Shown here piece after piece: positions 37,691-51,800 of a DNA stretch of 64,000 nucleotides. The stretch lies in assembly GCA_003024785.1 (NCBI GenBank), contig PUQB01000399.1, positions 109,485-173,484 on the forward strand. The letters are read 5' to 3'. The notes beneath the pieces are model-generated. The model was not told where the DNA came from, did no database searches, and saw only the letters and a program-made list of their open reading frames with translations. Position numbers and translations under genes: made by a program. Origin of the DNA: Selaginella tamariscina. Lineage: Eukaryota; Streptophyta; Lycopodiopsida; Selaginellales; Selaginellaceae. Position 1 is the stretch's first letter. Each line of letters starts with the position of its first letter.

Positions 37691-39570
37691 TCCACGGCAA
37701 GCCTTATAAGCTTGATATGAATGTACATATGCATTGTAATAGGGCTCCATTATGTACTATTATAAATTTCATACTTTATACTCATACTTGTGAGCTGGTA
37801 CATGAGTGTGGCTTGTTTACAATGAATATAGTGTTGGAATATGATGTGGAACCATGTTTGTGCTAGTGATAGCCTTACACACTTTAAACTCAAATGTACG
37901 CTCTTGTACAAGCTCCTTCACATCCTAAGAGATCTTTGGAGTAGGTGATATTGCACTCTTCATTGTCTTCTCTACATTTGTTATTGGCAATGCCTTTCTT
38001 TATCCTCCATTCCCACTATCCAATTTAATAGTTTTTAAGAACTTGATACAAAAGAGATTAATGTACATATGTGTGATTATGTCCATTATGTACTATTATA
38101 AATTTCATACATTTTATACTCATGTAACCTATGAGGTGGTACATGAGTGTGGCTTGTTTACAATTGACTGCGACTGTGAACTATCGTGGGTTCAATAACA
38201 TTATTATATGCCAAATCATTATCTTTATCCCATCTCTCAAAAGCTAGGTATTTCACAAAGATTAACTAGTGAGCACTATACATCTTAATCGAAATTCATG
38301 CCAATTATCTTCCAGCACATTGCCAATTATACGTTTTGTGAGTTCCTACATGTGTTTGTGATTGTATACCTTAATAATTTAATGGTGTATTCCAAATCTT
38401 AGAGGAGTGTGAGGGTTATATTCGATACGTATTATAATATTAGGGAATAATGATCTATATATGTAAATTTTGCAATATTTATTTGAATAGTACCATGTGA
38501 AGTTTTTACAATACATTATCTTGTCTTGTATGATGCATTACCACTCATCAAGGACAACACAGAGGTAGAATTTGAGTTCCATATTCTAAAGCATGCTTTT
38601 AGTTCTATCTTGATTCCTTCTCAACTAAATGTTCACATTGTCAAGCATTTTTGTTTTCGAGGCTAATGCATTGAACTCTTCACTTCGCAATATTCCTTTT
38701 CAAGTTGGTAAGAATGGCCAATTCAACCCTATTGCATTCTACTCTTGCAAGTTATTGATGCTGAAGATTAACTTGGAAGTACATGATAAAGAACTTTTAA
38801 CCATTGTGGCTTCATTCGAGAAGTGTAGGCAGTTCCTTACAATTGTTTGTCCTAAATCATGGTTCACAGAAATCACTAAAATGCTATGTGCTCTTCAATA
38901 ACCCATGACATGTGTTGGGTCTAAATAGAAATTTTGTTAGGCTTGGTTCTTGTACCAAATTATTAACAAGTAAAGCATATTCTTTATCTTGTAACTCCTA
39001 CCTTGTTCTTGACTAAGCGATCCAATATTTAATGAATAACAAGTTTTCTTGGGATCAAACAGCTTAAAGTGATAGTTGCCAAGGTAGTGGACTCATGGTT
39101 CACACAATGCAAACATATCCATGGGGAGTTCACTTTGAAAAATCCGTACATAGCATTTGTGTGCATGGATTAGGGTTAAAAATAAGTTTCTGTATGTATA
39201 CGTAAAGTGGATCAAGGGTTATATACCAGATTGTATGGATTAGGGGTGTGTTGTAGTAGCTAGGGTTTCTAAGTAGTTATGGTAGATCATGATGTGGTTG
39301 TCTCCCTTGAATCTGGGGAAGTGGTGGGCTTTTTTCGGATTGCAATGGATGCCATATATGTAATTGTTTGTGAGGCAATAAGTGTGATGAATTGCCAAGG
39401 CTTCACAAAACAAAATTGGTATTTCTTGGGTATTTTAATTTAGCGCTCACATCAAAACAATGAGCATATTGTTGTAAGGAAGATAGCGTGATTGTTAGCT
39501 ATATGTGAGCAAGGAGGTATGCGATGCGATGCTTGTTGAAGGTTCAATAGATAATAACCAAGTGCTAAGT
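37691..39570 (+). mobile_element. Ty3/Gypsy fossil, family C copy 1, broken
   Basis: Contains degraded reverse transcriptase (around 38300-38420, VIVYLNNLMVYSKS-like) and RNase H (38640-38840, FEANALNSSLR, NGQFNPIAFYSCK, EVHDKELLTIV). About 1.7 kb is nearly collinear with 43857-45675. Both RT and RNase H are broken. Confidence 0.7.
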
Positions 39571-40698
39571 AGTGCCATTGACATTGGTGTTGCTGATAGA
39601 GCGCTAGCAAAACGTTGGCAATTAAAAAGAAATTTTTGCGTGGAAGAAGGCCTTATGTATAGTTGAGTTGAAAGTGAAAAACCTCTGCCAAGAGAATGGG
39701 TTTCCTGTTAGACAAATATATGTCATGCATGATCATGACAAGCAATATGATTTGTTTGTGTAGTGGCAAGGAACAATGTGAAACAAAATTTTTATAATAA
39801 ATTTAAGGAAGAGGGAGAAAATTTTATCATAAGTTTAAAAATCATGAATTTAAATCTCGTAAATTAAGGATTAGGGACAAGCAATAAACCACATAAGGGA
39901 CTAATTTAAAAGGTTGTGCAAGTAAGTGATATATACAAGCTACATCAAGTGAACTCCCTGGAAAGATGTGTACCAGCCCTATTGGACTTTAGCATTTTAT
40001 ATATGGTTCACATAATGTTAACATCTAAATTAAATGCATTTGCTTACCACATTGTTCTCGATTGTGCTTCAAGATCTAATATTTTATAATTTGCTTAAGA
40101 GGCATTGAATTAACCACATCGTTCTCAATTGTGATTCAAATTTTAGTTACAATTGTAATGACTACAAAGTTAGAGATGGGTTACAAACTTGCAATGCAGT
40201 CTTGTATATACTCTATGTCGTCCCTAGGTGTTACAATCTTGCCACTAAACCAAAAACACTCATCTTGGATTTGGTCTCAATTTCATACGTATATAATTAA
40301 CTTTGTACAAACTTGTTATTTAAATCACTCTCCATCAAAATGAATTTACGGTTTTCATGAATCATTAACATCCAATTGCTGTCAATTAATTAGTCATCCC
40401 AACGAAAATAAACATGAGCATGCAAATATATATGTATAGCTTATATAATATTTGTGTAGATTAGAATGTGTATAGATACTCTACTTAAACTTATTTAATA
40501 TAACTAGTGGTCTGCATTTTCTTTTTTAGGCACATATGTGCCTTAGTACTAATTGACTAAGAATATAGTCTAGTTTAACTTACTTGTCTAATTTTGATTT
40601 TATTTATGAAGACATTTACATATAGTGAATACAAAAGCTTGTAAAATTTAAAAGGACGCCCAATTTAAATAAATTTATCTTCAATGCTAATGGCTTAA
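39571..40698. other. Non-coding DNA downstream of the GATA gene
   Basis: AT-rich with scattered repeat-like sequence. No exon or RNA gene that I can support. It includes the 3' flank of the GATA gene. Confidence 0.55.
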
Positions 40699-42649
40699 TT
40701 AACTTTGCTTCCCTTTGCCTTTTTCCATCCGATTCTGTAAATTAAATATTGCACACCTCAATATGTATATGACAAGTACATATATGTGTATTTGTGTTAG
40801 TGTTTGTCTAACTCGTGAAGACTACCTCTCGGGCCCATTTAATACCGCATGCATTACAAAGTGTTTTAGGGCCGTCTGGCCCTCTTCTCCAAGGTGTAAT
40901 AGATCCATCGCACTTACTACATCTGCATCAAAATAATATTTGTAACATTCAAACCGTACTTAATGTGTAATAATGTACTATGATGAATAATAGTTATGTA
41001 ATGTATAATGTACATATTAATAATTAACTTGAAAACATACCTCCTATTTACATCCTCCTCATCCCTAATGAACCTACCGTTGTTCCCCCGTTTTCGCCTG
41101 ATGTGACAAAGAAAATTTATTAAAACAAGAGCAAACAAACGTAAAGATAAATTACCTTTTAGCAATGTCACTACGAGACTCTAATTCCCTCTTTTGTGAT
41201 TTCTCACTACCAGGCCCTTGGGTTGTTCCATTCTGGAATAGCATGCATGAAGAAAAACAAACAAACATTACTTTTTAAATAATAGAAAACATATGAAATT
41301 TATTAGCAAATATATAGTGAGTTCTATACATCATGCATTAATGTACAACTTATATCAAGTGTTAAAGTTTGATAATATTTCATGTACACTTGGCACACTG
41401 TACATTTATGTATATTTGTATGTATAATTTAAAGCAAAATTAAAGGGTTTTCAACTCGCTTGTATTAATTTTCTATGTATATTTTATGTAGGGAGTACAT
41501 GTTTTGTATTACATGTATTTACTGAATGCACGCAATCTTATCCTAGCATGCATGAGTGGGTTTATGGTCTGGGGTTTAAACCTTAAACCTATGCTATAGA
41601 TTTAGGGCAACAAGTTGAGTCACTAATTATAAGCTATGTATGTATGCTGGATTTTAATTAAGCTTGTGTTGAAAAAAAAAAAATGACATATTAATTTTAA
41701 AATAATTGAAATTCAAAGTATTAATTCACTTAACTGTAGAACATACTAATAAATAAGAAAATGCGTCTACTGGGTGTAGAAGCTCAACAACATCATTATA
41801 TGAATTTCTATGCTACAAACCTCTATTAATAGACACTATTCTCTTTAGATTGTTGGAAAGACTATGCATGTTTGAGCTAGTTTGTGCATGACGTTGTGCA
41901 CATTATAGTGATGGAATTCCAAGAATGTAATCTACCCATTGTAGACATAGTGATGAACTAGTGAATATGTCTTCCACGTGTGAAACTAAATAAAACCACT
42001 ATTACTCCTATAATATGTGCTACAAATTGAAATGATATACTCTTATTCTCTTAAGAATATTTTTCTACCTCAGCAGTGGATGTCTCTGCCACCTTCCCAT
42101 TCGTCACTGCTGTTGTTGGACCCTGCTCTTCCTGGAGGAGAAAAATTAGAGGGCAACTTTCTAATTGAAAGATATTGTTAAGGACATAATATGAATCAAT
42201 AGAGTTAAAAATCACTAAGATGTTTATGTATTGTTGATACAAAAACATGTAGTTTATACATGTAGGGTTTTAATCAAGCTTCTATTAAAGGAGAAAAAGA
42301 AAACAAAAAAAAACATGAGATGTATGTTGTATATCATTTTAAAATAATGAAAATTCGCAGAATACATGCTAATGAACTGGTGAATATGTCTGTAATTTCC
42401 CTTCTATAATAAGTAACTCATTTAGTAGATTCACTAATATAACATTTCTAAATGACTAGATATGTTGGCAAACATATATCTTACTCATTTAACTAGTAGC
42501 ATGTGTTTATAGAAATGTACCGCAATCTCTTCCATATTGATTATGGAGTCAAAGAAGACCCCATATTCTTCCTCAGTCAGCTCATCTTTGGAGGAGTTTA
42601 ACAACTCCTCGCCAATAGTGAAGTCTCCTATGGAAGCGTCATTCTCCAT
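40699..42649 (-). CDS. GATA-type zinc-finger transcription factor, six exons
   Basis: Predicted exons 42649-42521, 42131-42069, 41232-41156, 41097-41041, 40922-40826 and 40734-40699 all have GT/AG borders and join in phase to exactly 152 residues plus stop. The N-terminus is acidic ([17 protein letters not shown], then [14 protein letters not shown]). A basic stretch ([11 protein letters not shown]) precedes the finger [32 protein letters not shown], followed by a short basic tail. The finger is C-X2-C-X17-C-X2-C. Plant fingers usually have 18 residues in the loop, and here the residue normally between TP and W is missing. GATA factors bind WGATAR sites in promoters, often in light and nitrogen responses. 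The gene is intact and carries no frame slip, although retroelement fossils lie on both sides. Confidence 0.85.
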
Positions 42650-43856
42650 CCCAAGAACCAAGGAGAATATAGGGTTCTAATGAACCCTCATACCCTTATA
42701 TACACACAGCAAGAAGGTGAAACGACAATCTCACGTCTTGACATGATGAAATATTACGCGTGTAGTTTTTTTTTAACAAACATCCAACGGCTTGTGATTC
42801 CATTAGTCATCTCTAGAAGGGATGAGAATGTGTACGCACACAATTTGAAATCGATTAGGGCGTAATTTCTTGATGGGTTTGACATTGTTCCCCTTGCTGT
42901 AGTGACATATATAAAACATTAGTTTGAAACAGTAATTCTTAACAATCTATTCCATCACAACATACCATCTGTTTTAATTTTTATAAGTAATCTCCAGAAC
43001 ATAGTTAAATCAATATCGCAATAAGTTAAATTGATATATTATGGCAAGACATTCTTTATTGTTTATTTTTTATTAAGGAGATTATTTCAAAGATTTCATG
43101 TACACTTGGCACATTATGCATTTATACGTCTTTGTATGTGTAACTTAAATTACAATACATGAAAATCTTGTATTACTATAATATTATTCTTACACCTAGG
43201 GTTCACGCAATTTACTTTTCTATGTATATTTATGTAGGGATTACATTGTTTCTATATTGTGCCCCTGGCATTGATGAGAAAACAGACTCACTCATGCTTT
43301 GCATGCTTTAAGATGAATTTTAAACAATCATTACTATCTGTTAACTACTTATAAATGAAATAAACAATTTTTTACACGTATATTTGTGCTAATTAGATTC
43401 TATAGTTTCATAATAATGAAGATTCCAAGAATCTAATCTATTTACTGTAGAATATACTACTCATAAGAGTGTATATGAAGTTGAACAACATCAAATTTGC
43501 TATTGCTAGTTATGCTGCATTGCTCTCTATTAAATCGTTTTGTTAATTATATTAACATTGATTATTGTTTTTTACGACACAAGTGAAAGTGTGAGTGTAT
43601 ATGTTGTTCCCGAACTTTCAATATATTCTATTTATACATGTATTCACAACCTACTTAGGTGTCAAAACACTATGTCATGGTATTTAACACTTTTATAAGT
43701 TCATGTAGAATATCTATTTAAGAAAGCAATGTAGATATGTGTAATCATAATAGGTACAACAAATTAAATTATATTCTAAATATGAAGTAAGAACCTTAGT
43801 TCCTTTTTTATTCTTTCGTCTTCCAACCTTCAAATTCCATGGGAGGACAAAATGGA
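42650..43856. promoter_or_regulatory. Upstream region of the GATA gene
   Basis: About 1.2 kb of AT-rich sequence between the GATA start and the second family C fossil. It must contain the GATA promoter. No specific element was recognised and no other gene is visible. Confidence 0.45.
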
Positions 43857-45675
43857 TATAGTGTTGGAATATGATGTCTCAAAGAGAGGAATGTTTGTGC
43901 TAGTGATAGTCTTACACACTTCAAACCCAAATGTACACTCTTGTACAAGCTCCTTCACATCATGAGAGATCTCTGGAGTAGGTGGTATTTCACTTTTCAT
44001 TGTCTTCTCTACATTTGTTATTGCAATGCCTTTCTTTATCCTCCATTTCCACCATCCAATTTAGTAGTTTTTAAGAATTTGACACGAAAAAAGATTAATG
44101 TACATATGTGTGATTATGTCCATTATGTACTATTATAAATTTCATACATTTTATACTCATGTAACCTATGAGGTGGTACATGAGTGTGGCTTGTTTACAA
44201 TTGACTGCAACTGTGGACTACCATGGGTTCAACAACATTATTATATGCCAAATCATTATCTTTATACTGTCTCTCAAAGGCTAGGTATTTCATTAAGATT
44301 AACTAGTGAGCAGTGTACATCTTAATCAAGATTCATGCCAATTATCTTCCAGCACATTGCCAATTATACGATTCATGAATCCTTACATGTGTTTGTGATC
44401 GTATACCTCAATAATTTAATGGTGTATTCCAAATCTTAGAGGAGTGTGAGGGTTATATTCGATAAGTATTACAATGTTAGGGAATAATGATCTATATATG
44501 TATATTTTGCAATATTTATTTAAACAGTACCATGTGAAGTTTTTACAGTACATCGTCTTGTCTTGTATGAGAGAATTACAACAAACCCCGCAAATATCAA
44601 GACCATGTTGGATTGACAAGCTTCACACTCATATGGGTTGCGGATTGCTTCATTGGTTTTGCAAATTTTTAATGCATTACCACACATCAAGGACAAGAAT
44701 TTGAGTTGCATACTCTGAAGCATGCTTTTAGTTCTATCTTGATTCCTTCTCAACTAAATGTTCACATTATCAAGCGTTTTTTTTTTTTAGAGGCTAATGC
44801 ATTTAACTCTTCACTTCACAATATTTCTTCTCAAGTTGGTAAGGATGGCCAATTCAACCCTATTGTGTTTTGCTCTTGCAAGTTATTGACATTGAAGATT
44901 TCCTTACAATTGTTTGTCCTAAATCATGGTTCACAGAAATCACTAAAATGTTATGCGCTCCTCAACAACCCATGACATGTGTTGGGTCTGAACAGAAATT
45001 TCGTTAGGCTTGTTCTTGGCTCGATTCTACCAAATTATTAACAAGGTATAGCATATCCTTAATCTTGTAACTCCTACCTTGTTCTTGACTAAGCAATCCA
45101 ATATTTAACGAATAACAAGTTTTCTTGGGATCAAACAACTTGAAAGTGATAGTTGCTGAGGTAGTGGACTCATGGTTCACATAATGCAAACATATCCATG
45201 GGGAGTTCACTTTGAAAAATCCGTACATAGTATTTGTGTGCATGGATTAGGGTTAAAAACAAGTTTCCATACATATACGTAAAGTGGGTTAAGGGCTATG
45301 TACATTGTAACTGCCATATTGTACAGATTAGAGGTGTGTTGTAGTAGCTAGGGTTTCTAAGTAGTTATGGCAAATTGCGATGTGGTTGTCTCCTTTGAAT
45401 CTGGGGAGTGGTAGGTTTTTTTAGATTGCAATGGATGCCATATATGTAATTGTTTGTGAGGCAATTGAGTGTGATGAATTGCCAAGGCTTCACAAAGTAA
45501 AATGGGTATTTCTTGTGTATTTTAGTTTAGCACTTCACATCAAAACAATAAGCATATTGTTATAAGGAGGATAGCGTGATTGTTAGCTATAGAGCATATT
45601 GTTGTAAGGAGGATAGCATGATTGTTAGCTATAGGTGAGTGAGGAGGCATGCAATGCGATGCTTGTTGAAGGTTC
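43857..45675 (+). mobile_element. Ty3/Gypsy fossil, family C copy 2, broken
   Basis: Collinear with 37691-39570, beginning at ATATAGTGTTGGAATATGATGT and including the same degraded RT and RNase H stretches (EANAFNSSLHN, DGQFNPIVF). The right end is cut by the chromovirus insertion. Same orientation as copy 1, broken. Confidence 0.7.
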
Positions 45676-46008
45676 AAAGAAAAGATCAAAAGAAAAAAAA
45701 ATACTAATTACTTAGTATTAAAAGGTGTTGAACCAGAATGATAAAACCCTAACCCTAGTCTATTTTATACACTAGGACCTGGTGTCTCGGACCACTAGTA
45801 TAAATCTGAATATGGACCTTTGGTTCTGGATCTAAATCTGGACCTTTGGTTCTAGATCTACATTTGGACTATCATTTCTTTATCCTAAAATTTCTAAGAG
45901 AATATTCAAGTGTTGACATATACCAGCATCAACATCAACTTAAAATATTTTAAAAGAATATTTTAACAATGGTATATACCAACTTGTATATTTTGGTGGT
46001 TTATGACA
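45676..46008 (-). repeat. Chromovirus LTR, left copy
   Basis: Shares a terminal GAACCAGAATG...AAAACCCTAACCCTAG block and a GGTGGTTYATGAYA end with 52417-52770. By eye the two LTRs agree at roughly four positions in five, indicating an old insertion. The left edge is set by where similarity to the other LTR begins, after a sequence shared with family C. Confidence 0.75.
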
Positions 46009-47117
46009 CCATCCCCCTCTTCGATAACGAGTTCCACGAGTCAGACTAAAGTGGGATCCAAGCTTGTCTGGGTATTGAGCATGAAATGTGTAACAGCTTG
46101 TTGAGTATTACCTAAGTTCTCCATAGGCTTCCAAGTGTGATCACTAGTAGCCCAATCAACAAGGTAATAGAGCTTACCATAAAGGAGTTTGAAGTCCAAA
46201 ATAACATGAATTTCGTATTCAAGTTCACTGTTGAGTTCAATAGGTGGTGGCAATGGCACAATATGTCTAGGAATGGTATTAAGGGTATAGCTCAAGAATA
46301 TAGACATGGAAAACTAAGGTGGAAGGAAGCTGAAGACGAAATGCTACCTCAATGACCTTATCCATGATTGGAAATGTGTTGATAGTTGAGGTTCTAAGAT
46401 GGCCGAGTGGTTTGTAAACTTCGTCAAGGAGCCAAACTCGATCACCAACTTGGAAAACAAGGGTAATTTGACAGTGTTAGTTGACAGCTATCTTGTGGGA
46501 TGCTTGGGCCCAGTGGAGGTGATGAGTCAACTCCTTGTGAATAGCTTGAAGGTGGTTGAGGTGGTTTTCTATTGATGGGTTGATCGGAATCTTAACATGA
46601 TCATGCAGACCAATGAGGATGCTGACCATGGACTGCAAAGAATGGTGACTAACCTGTAGAAGCATGCACCAATTTGTTATACACAAACTTTGCAAGGGGC
46701 AAAAGTTCGACCTAATTGTTCCGATGGTAGTTGTTGAAGCACTAAAGATACTGCTCTAAGGTCTGAATGGTACACTCAAATTAACCATCGATTTACAGGT
46801 GATACCCTAAGGACAACTTGCACTCAATGTGCAAAAGCTGGAGTAGTCTTTTCTAAAACTTGGTAACAAACTAAGGGCCATGATTGGTGATGATATCGTC
46901 AGGTAGATTACACAGTCAAAAATCCCCTTAAGCACCAATTCTGTTGTCTCCTCACTTGTGATGAACTTTGTGCATGGGAGAAAATGAACCATCTTGGAGA
47001 ATCAATCTACCATAATCAAAGCCGCATCAAACCCCTTCGATCAAGGAAGGTTAATGATGAAATCCATGAAGATTGACTTCCAAGGATTAGTTGGAATCGG
47101 CAATGGCTAAAGCAACC

Positions 47118-48856
47118 TGTCAGAGTTAACCCAAAGGGCTAACATGTGGCAACGTGGCTGCCAGGTGGCCATTCGGCGTCATCACCCTGTGCAACGCTAA
47201 GTTTCCCAGAACAACCCCAACGACCCCTAGGGTTAGACTCTAATGCCCAAGTGGACAGAGACTTAGGGTTTAGCCTAAGTCTCCCTAGAATGTCTGCCCC
47301 AGAACCCTTGAGGGATAACCCTAGTTGACTTAGGGTTTAGCCTAAGTCTCCCTAGAGTGTCTGCCCCCAAAACCCTTGAGGGATAACCCTAGTTGACTTA
47401 GGGTCTTGCCCTAGAAGACCTAGACAGGCTCATGCCCTAACCCCCAAGGAGACGTGTGTTCCACACATACCCCTGACAGAGCTAAGGCATCGTCACTTAC
47501 CCCTTGAGGAATCACCCTCATCCGGGAGTACAACCCTTTAGGGCGACAAGGGGTACCCTGAACCACGACTAACCCCTAAGGGTTTGAGTGGCCAAGTTAT
47601 ACCCTAGACCTAGGGCTAGTACTTAGTGAGGACACGAGTGTGCACCGTAGGCTGTTCTGCTAAGCAAACTCCCTAAGGCTAGGTTTGGGATAACCGCACA
47701 TGACCTTGCGAGTGCACGAAAGGGCTTTGCTAATGAGCTTAGGTTGTTCAACCCTTGATTCCAAGGAGAACACTCCCTAGCCAAGTGTGCCAAAGCACAC
47801 CTAGTTATGAGACCTAACCTCCCTTGAGCGGATGCCCAAGGCTTAGCACCCTAGTGCAAGCACAAGCATGCCTGTTTGCTAAGTATCCAACCCCTTAGCG
47901 ACAAGCCCATGACATAACCCCAAAGGGTGCCTCGGCGTTGTACCATGTGACGTTTAGCCCAGTGTCACATCTCCATGTGACACTGCCTTCCCATGATGTG
48001 GGCTATCATGCCATAGCCCTTAGATTCAAGAGTTGCACCAAGTACCACAAACGTGGTTAAATGCCAACTCTAGAACCCCTCAATGAACCCTCAGGAACCA
48101 GGTAACGTGAACCTGTCAAACAAGATCCCACGCCCACAGTTGGACAAGGACACGGATGTGCCTTGCTTGGCCGTGAGTGCTACACCTAGCTTGACGTGGA
48201 GGAGGAGGCTGGAGACAAGCCTCAACCTCTGCCTCTTGGAACGTGCATTCCGACAAGACCTCCCAGGCATGGATTCGCCAACGTTAAGGGTAAGCTACCC
48301 CGAAGGTGGGACGTACCCCTGGCATCTGGAAGTTAGGGCGGCACAACAGAGGGTTGTGCCTTGACGACACAAGCTAGAGCTTGCACCGGGAGAAGAGTAA
48401 CGAGCTCAGTCATGAACCCAGGAACCCTCACTCCTATATACTACCTTATTTATGTGACAGAGGCCCCCCCCTGTTTTCCTGTTTACATAAGTGGGCTAGC
48501 ACTGAAATCTCATTCCCAGAGGGAACATACTTGGTGAGTTATCCATCGACCCCTAAACCCTAACCTGTCAAACCTGGGGGTATTTCTAAGCATATCCGAC
48601 ATGCCGAACTCACCGGAACTAGCCATTAATCCAACCGGGACACGGAAAACCAAGGTAAGAGTTTTCTAGATGGAAGTGCTAGCTTCGCCTAGAGTTTCTT
48701 GCAAATACCTAATGACACCCGGCCGGACCATCACTAGATATCCAAGTGCACTAAGCGGGCTGTTTCTTCTACACCTAGGGCTTATCAACATAGTACAGTA
48801 GGTAACAACATTCAACGTCCAAAGTAAAGGGTTGAGTCATAGTAAAAACTATGACA
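47118..48856 (+). mobile_element. Solo LTR, family B, 1739 bp, with CAACC target duplication
   Basis: Termini are TGTCA and TGACA, and the 5-bp sequence CAACC occurs immediately outside both ends (47113-47117 and 48857-48861). It interrupts the chromovirus integrase. It contains a TATA-like CTATATACTACC near 48435 and no internal coding region. It is GC-richer than its surroundings, and the exact target duplication indicates it entered after the chromovirus. Confidence 0.88.
47260..47394 (+). repeat. Tandem duplication, 68-bp unit
   Basis: Two adjacent units (47260-47327 and 47328-47394), each starting GACTTAGGGTTTAGCCTAAG and ending GGATAACCCTAGTT, with few differences. A third start follows at 47395. 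Inside the 1739-bp solo LTR. Confidence 0.9.
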
Positions 48857-51800
48857 CAACCCGTATAAACAATAGCGATGGGCCTTGAACTGAAACAAAC
48901 ATCACAAGTGTGAATGAAATTTGCGACATATCTTTGAAGTTGAGGCCACCAGTAATCTTGAGTAACCAACTCAAATGTCTTGTGGGTGCTAAATCTCCAG
49001 CAAAAAGACTATCATGACAATCTTACAACACTCGAAGATGACATGGGCCATCTAGAATATAAACAAGATTGTTATAAAGTAGCAACTAGTTTTAAAACTT
49101 GAACTGGTTGTAATTACCAAGGTTGTATTAGGAACCAGAACTCGAGGCTCTGTTAGAGCAATATGGTTCATAACATCCTAAGCAATTGGATTAATTGGTA
49201 GTGCCACATGAACCATGTCAAGAATGTTAAAATCCATTGGAGCTTGCAACACCTTAATAACCATCAATTCCAACCGATTTGATCCCATAAGAACTTCTTG
49301 TTGTTGGTCATACGCCAGGTCACCTAGATGAGGAGCCTAGTAGGACTATCAGGATAGAGCATTTGCTTTACCCTATTGAGAACATGGTTGATACATAATG
49401 ACAAAGTTGAACCTTGCTAAGAACTAGGCCCAACGAAACTGTAGATTCTTGTGGTCATTATAGATTATGAGCTGGTGTGGCGAACCCTCCAGGAAGTGCC
49501 TCTATTCTTTAAATGAATCTACAATAGTCAAAAGTTCCTTATCATGTACCTTATAATTAATCTTTAGTGCGAAAAACTTGTGGGAGTGAAATGATGCCAG
49601 GTGGAGTTGACTTTCTTCATCCAACCTAGAATAGGATGCTACGCAATGCATAGTCCGATGCCTCAGCCTCAATGACAAAAGGTCTGCCAAGATCCAGATG
49701 AGCCAATATCGAAGTCGAGGTGAAGACCTGCTTCAAGTCACTTGAAGTCATATTCCGCCTTTAGTGTCCACATAAATGGCTTGTCCTTCTATGTGAGTTT
49801 GGTGAATGTAACATGATTTGGAGTAGTCCTTGACGAACTTGCAGTAGAAATTGGCAAAAGCTGAGAAAATACTAAACATCTCGTACGGACCGTGGGACTT
49901 ATCATCCAACACAATTCTCACCTTGGTAGGATCCATTGACATTCCTTTTAGCGAGACAATGTACCTCATGATCTCCACATGATCTTGCTCAAAATTGCAC
50001 TTCTTAAGCTTGGCAAAAAGGCCATGGTTACATAATTTTTGCAATACCTGCTAACATGCTCATGGTGCTCCTCCAATGTCTTGGAATATATGAGGATGTC
50101 ATCAAGGTACATCACAAACATGTCCAAGAACTTGCAGAAGATGTCATTGGCCATGTTTAAAAATAGTTCGATGCATTGGTGAGACCAAACCGCATCACTG
50201 TATACTAAAAATGTTTGTACCGTGTGTAAAATGTGGTCTTCTACTCATCTCCTAGGCAGATCCTGACTAAGTTATACACACCTCAGAGGTCAATCTTGAT
50301 GAAGTACTTGGCCTTGGCAAGACACTCCAACAAGCTCAATATCAATGGTAAGGGATATCGATTTTGCACCATTACCTTGTTAAGGCCATGATAATCCACT
50401 ACTAGACATAATGAGCCATCTCTTTTTTTACAAGAAGATGAGTGCACCAGCTAGATACTTTTAGTGTTAGATGAACTCGGTCAAAAGGTTTTCCTCACTA
50501 TATGCCTGCAACACCTCAAGTTTTGTTGAAGAGAGCCTATAAATCGGTCCCCAAGGGGGTTGAGCACCTTCTACCAAATCAATGGGATAGTCATATGGTC
50601 GATGTTCTAGAAGTTTATTAGCTTTAGTGTTGTCAAAGACATCAACAAATTCACTATACTTAGCTGGTAGCTAGACTAGAGATTTACTTGAGCTGGACTC
50701 GAGTGCTAGGGTGATAACTATAACAAAACTAATGAAAGATCTCGCTTAACTTCTTAGATAAATTCATCTAACGAGATCATGCAAACTTGCAAAGGTTCCA
50801 TAACTGGGTCTGGAGAGTTGAAAACCTCAACCTCCCTTGGGAAACTAAAACATCACTTGCACCAGTCAATGGGCAAATTGTGCATCTCAAATCATAGTAT
50901 ATCAAGGATAACTAGATACTTAGGACTATTGATCATGTTGAAGGAGATTCTACAAAAAGTATCTCCCAAAGTCACTTGGATGGGCTTAGACTCCTCAACA
51001 ATAGCACCAGATGCCGCATGCCAAGAATCCATGACTAAGACAGGAACTTGGTACAAGAGCTTCCTTAAGGAAATAAAATGTCAACATGCAAAGGTATGAT
51101 CCATGAAGTAAGAGTCGGCTTTAGAGTACAATAGAGTCAATGCTACGACCTTGTGACCCTTGGCCATGCAAAGCTTAGCTTGTGTTCCCACTTGAGACAA
51201 CAGAATGAAGCCAGTTGTTTGCAAGGACTCTTTATTCTTAGGATTTTCCAACCAAAAGGCTCTTATTTTGACTAGACCTACTCGTTTAACTCTTCATTTA
51301 ACTTGCTAAGAACTTTGAAATTGTTGCTTTAACTCAAAGGCTTAGGACTGTCAGGGGAACGTGATTGATTATGATGGGTTAAGGATTCGGGGGTGAACAT
51401 GGTTGAGCATGTGCCTTGGCTTGTTTGGACAATTGACTGTAATATGACCAAGACTACCACAATAAAACACTATGTACCCTACGAGTTGGGGTCAAGTGAC
51501 CTTGGCGTCGAGCTTGGGTGACCTCGCTAAGTTGGGGTTGGTTCTTGAATTGGGGCTGGAGTGTAGCCATGCTTTCCCATTGGTGCTATTGGGAGTGAAG
51601 CCACTGTTGCAGCATAAGCATATTTCCTTGAATAGGACTACTAAAACCATTTTGAACAAATAACTTATTATTGCATAGTATAGCATGATTGATAGCCTTG
51701 GAGAGACTTACCAAAGTCTTTCATGGAATGTCAGGAGGAGGTCCTTGACATCATTGTGAAGTTTTGACGAAATTAGTCAATTAAGACTTCTTCATCCCAT

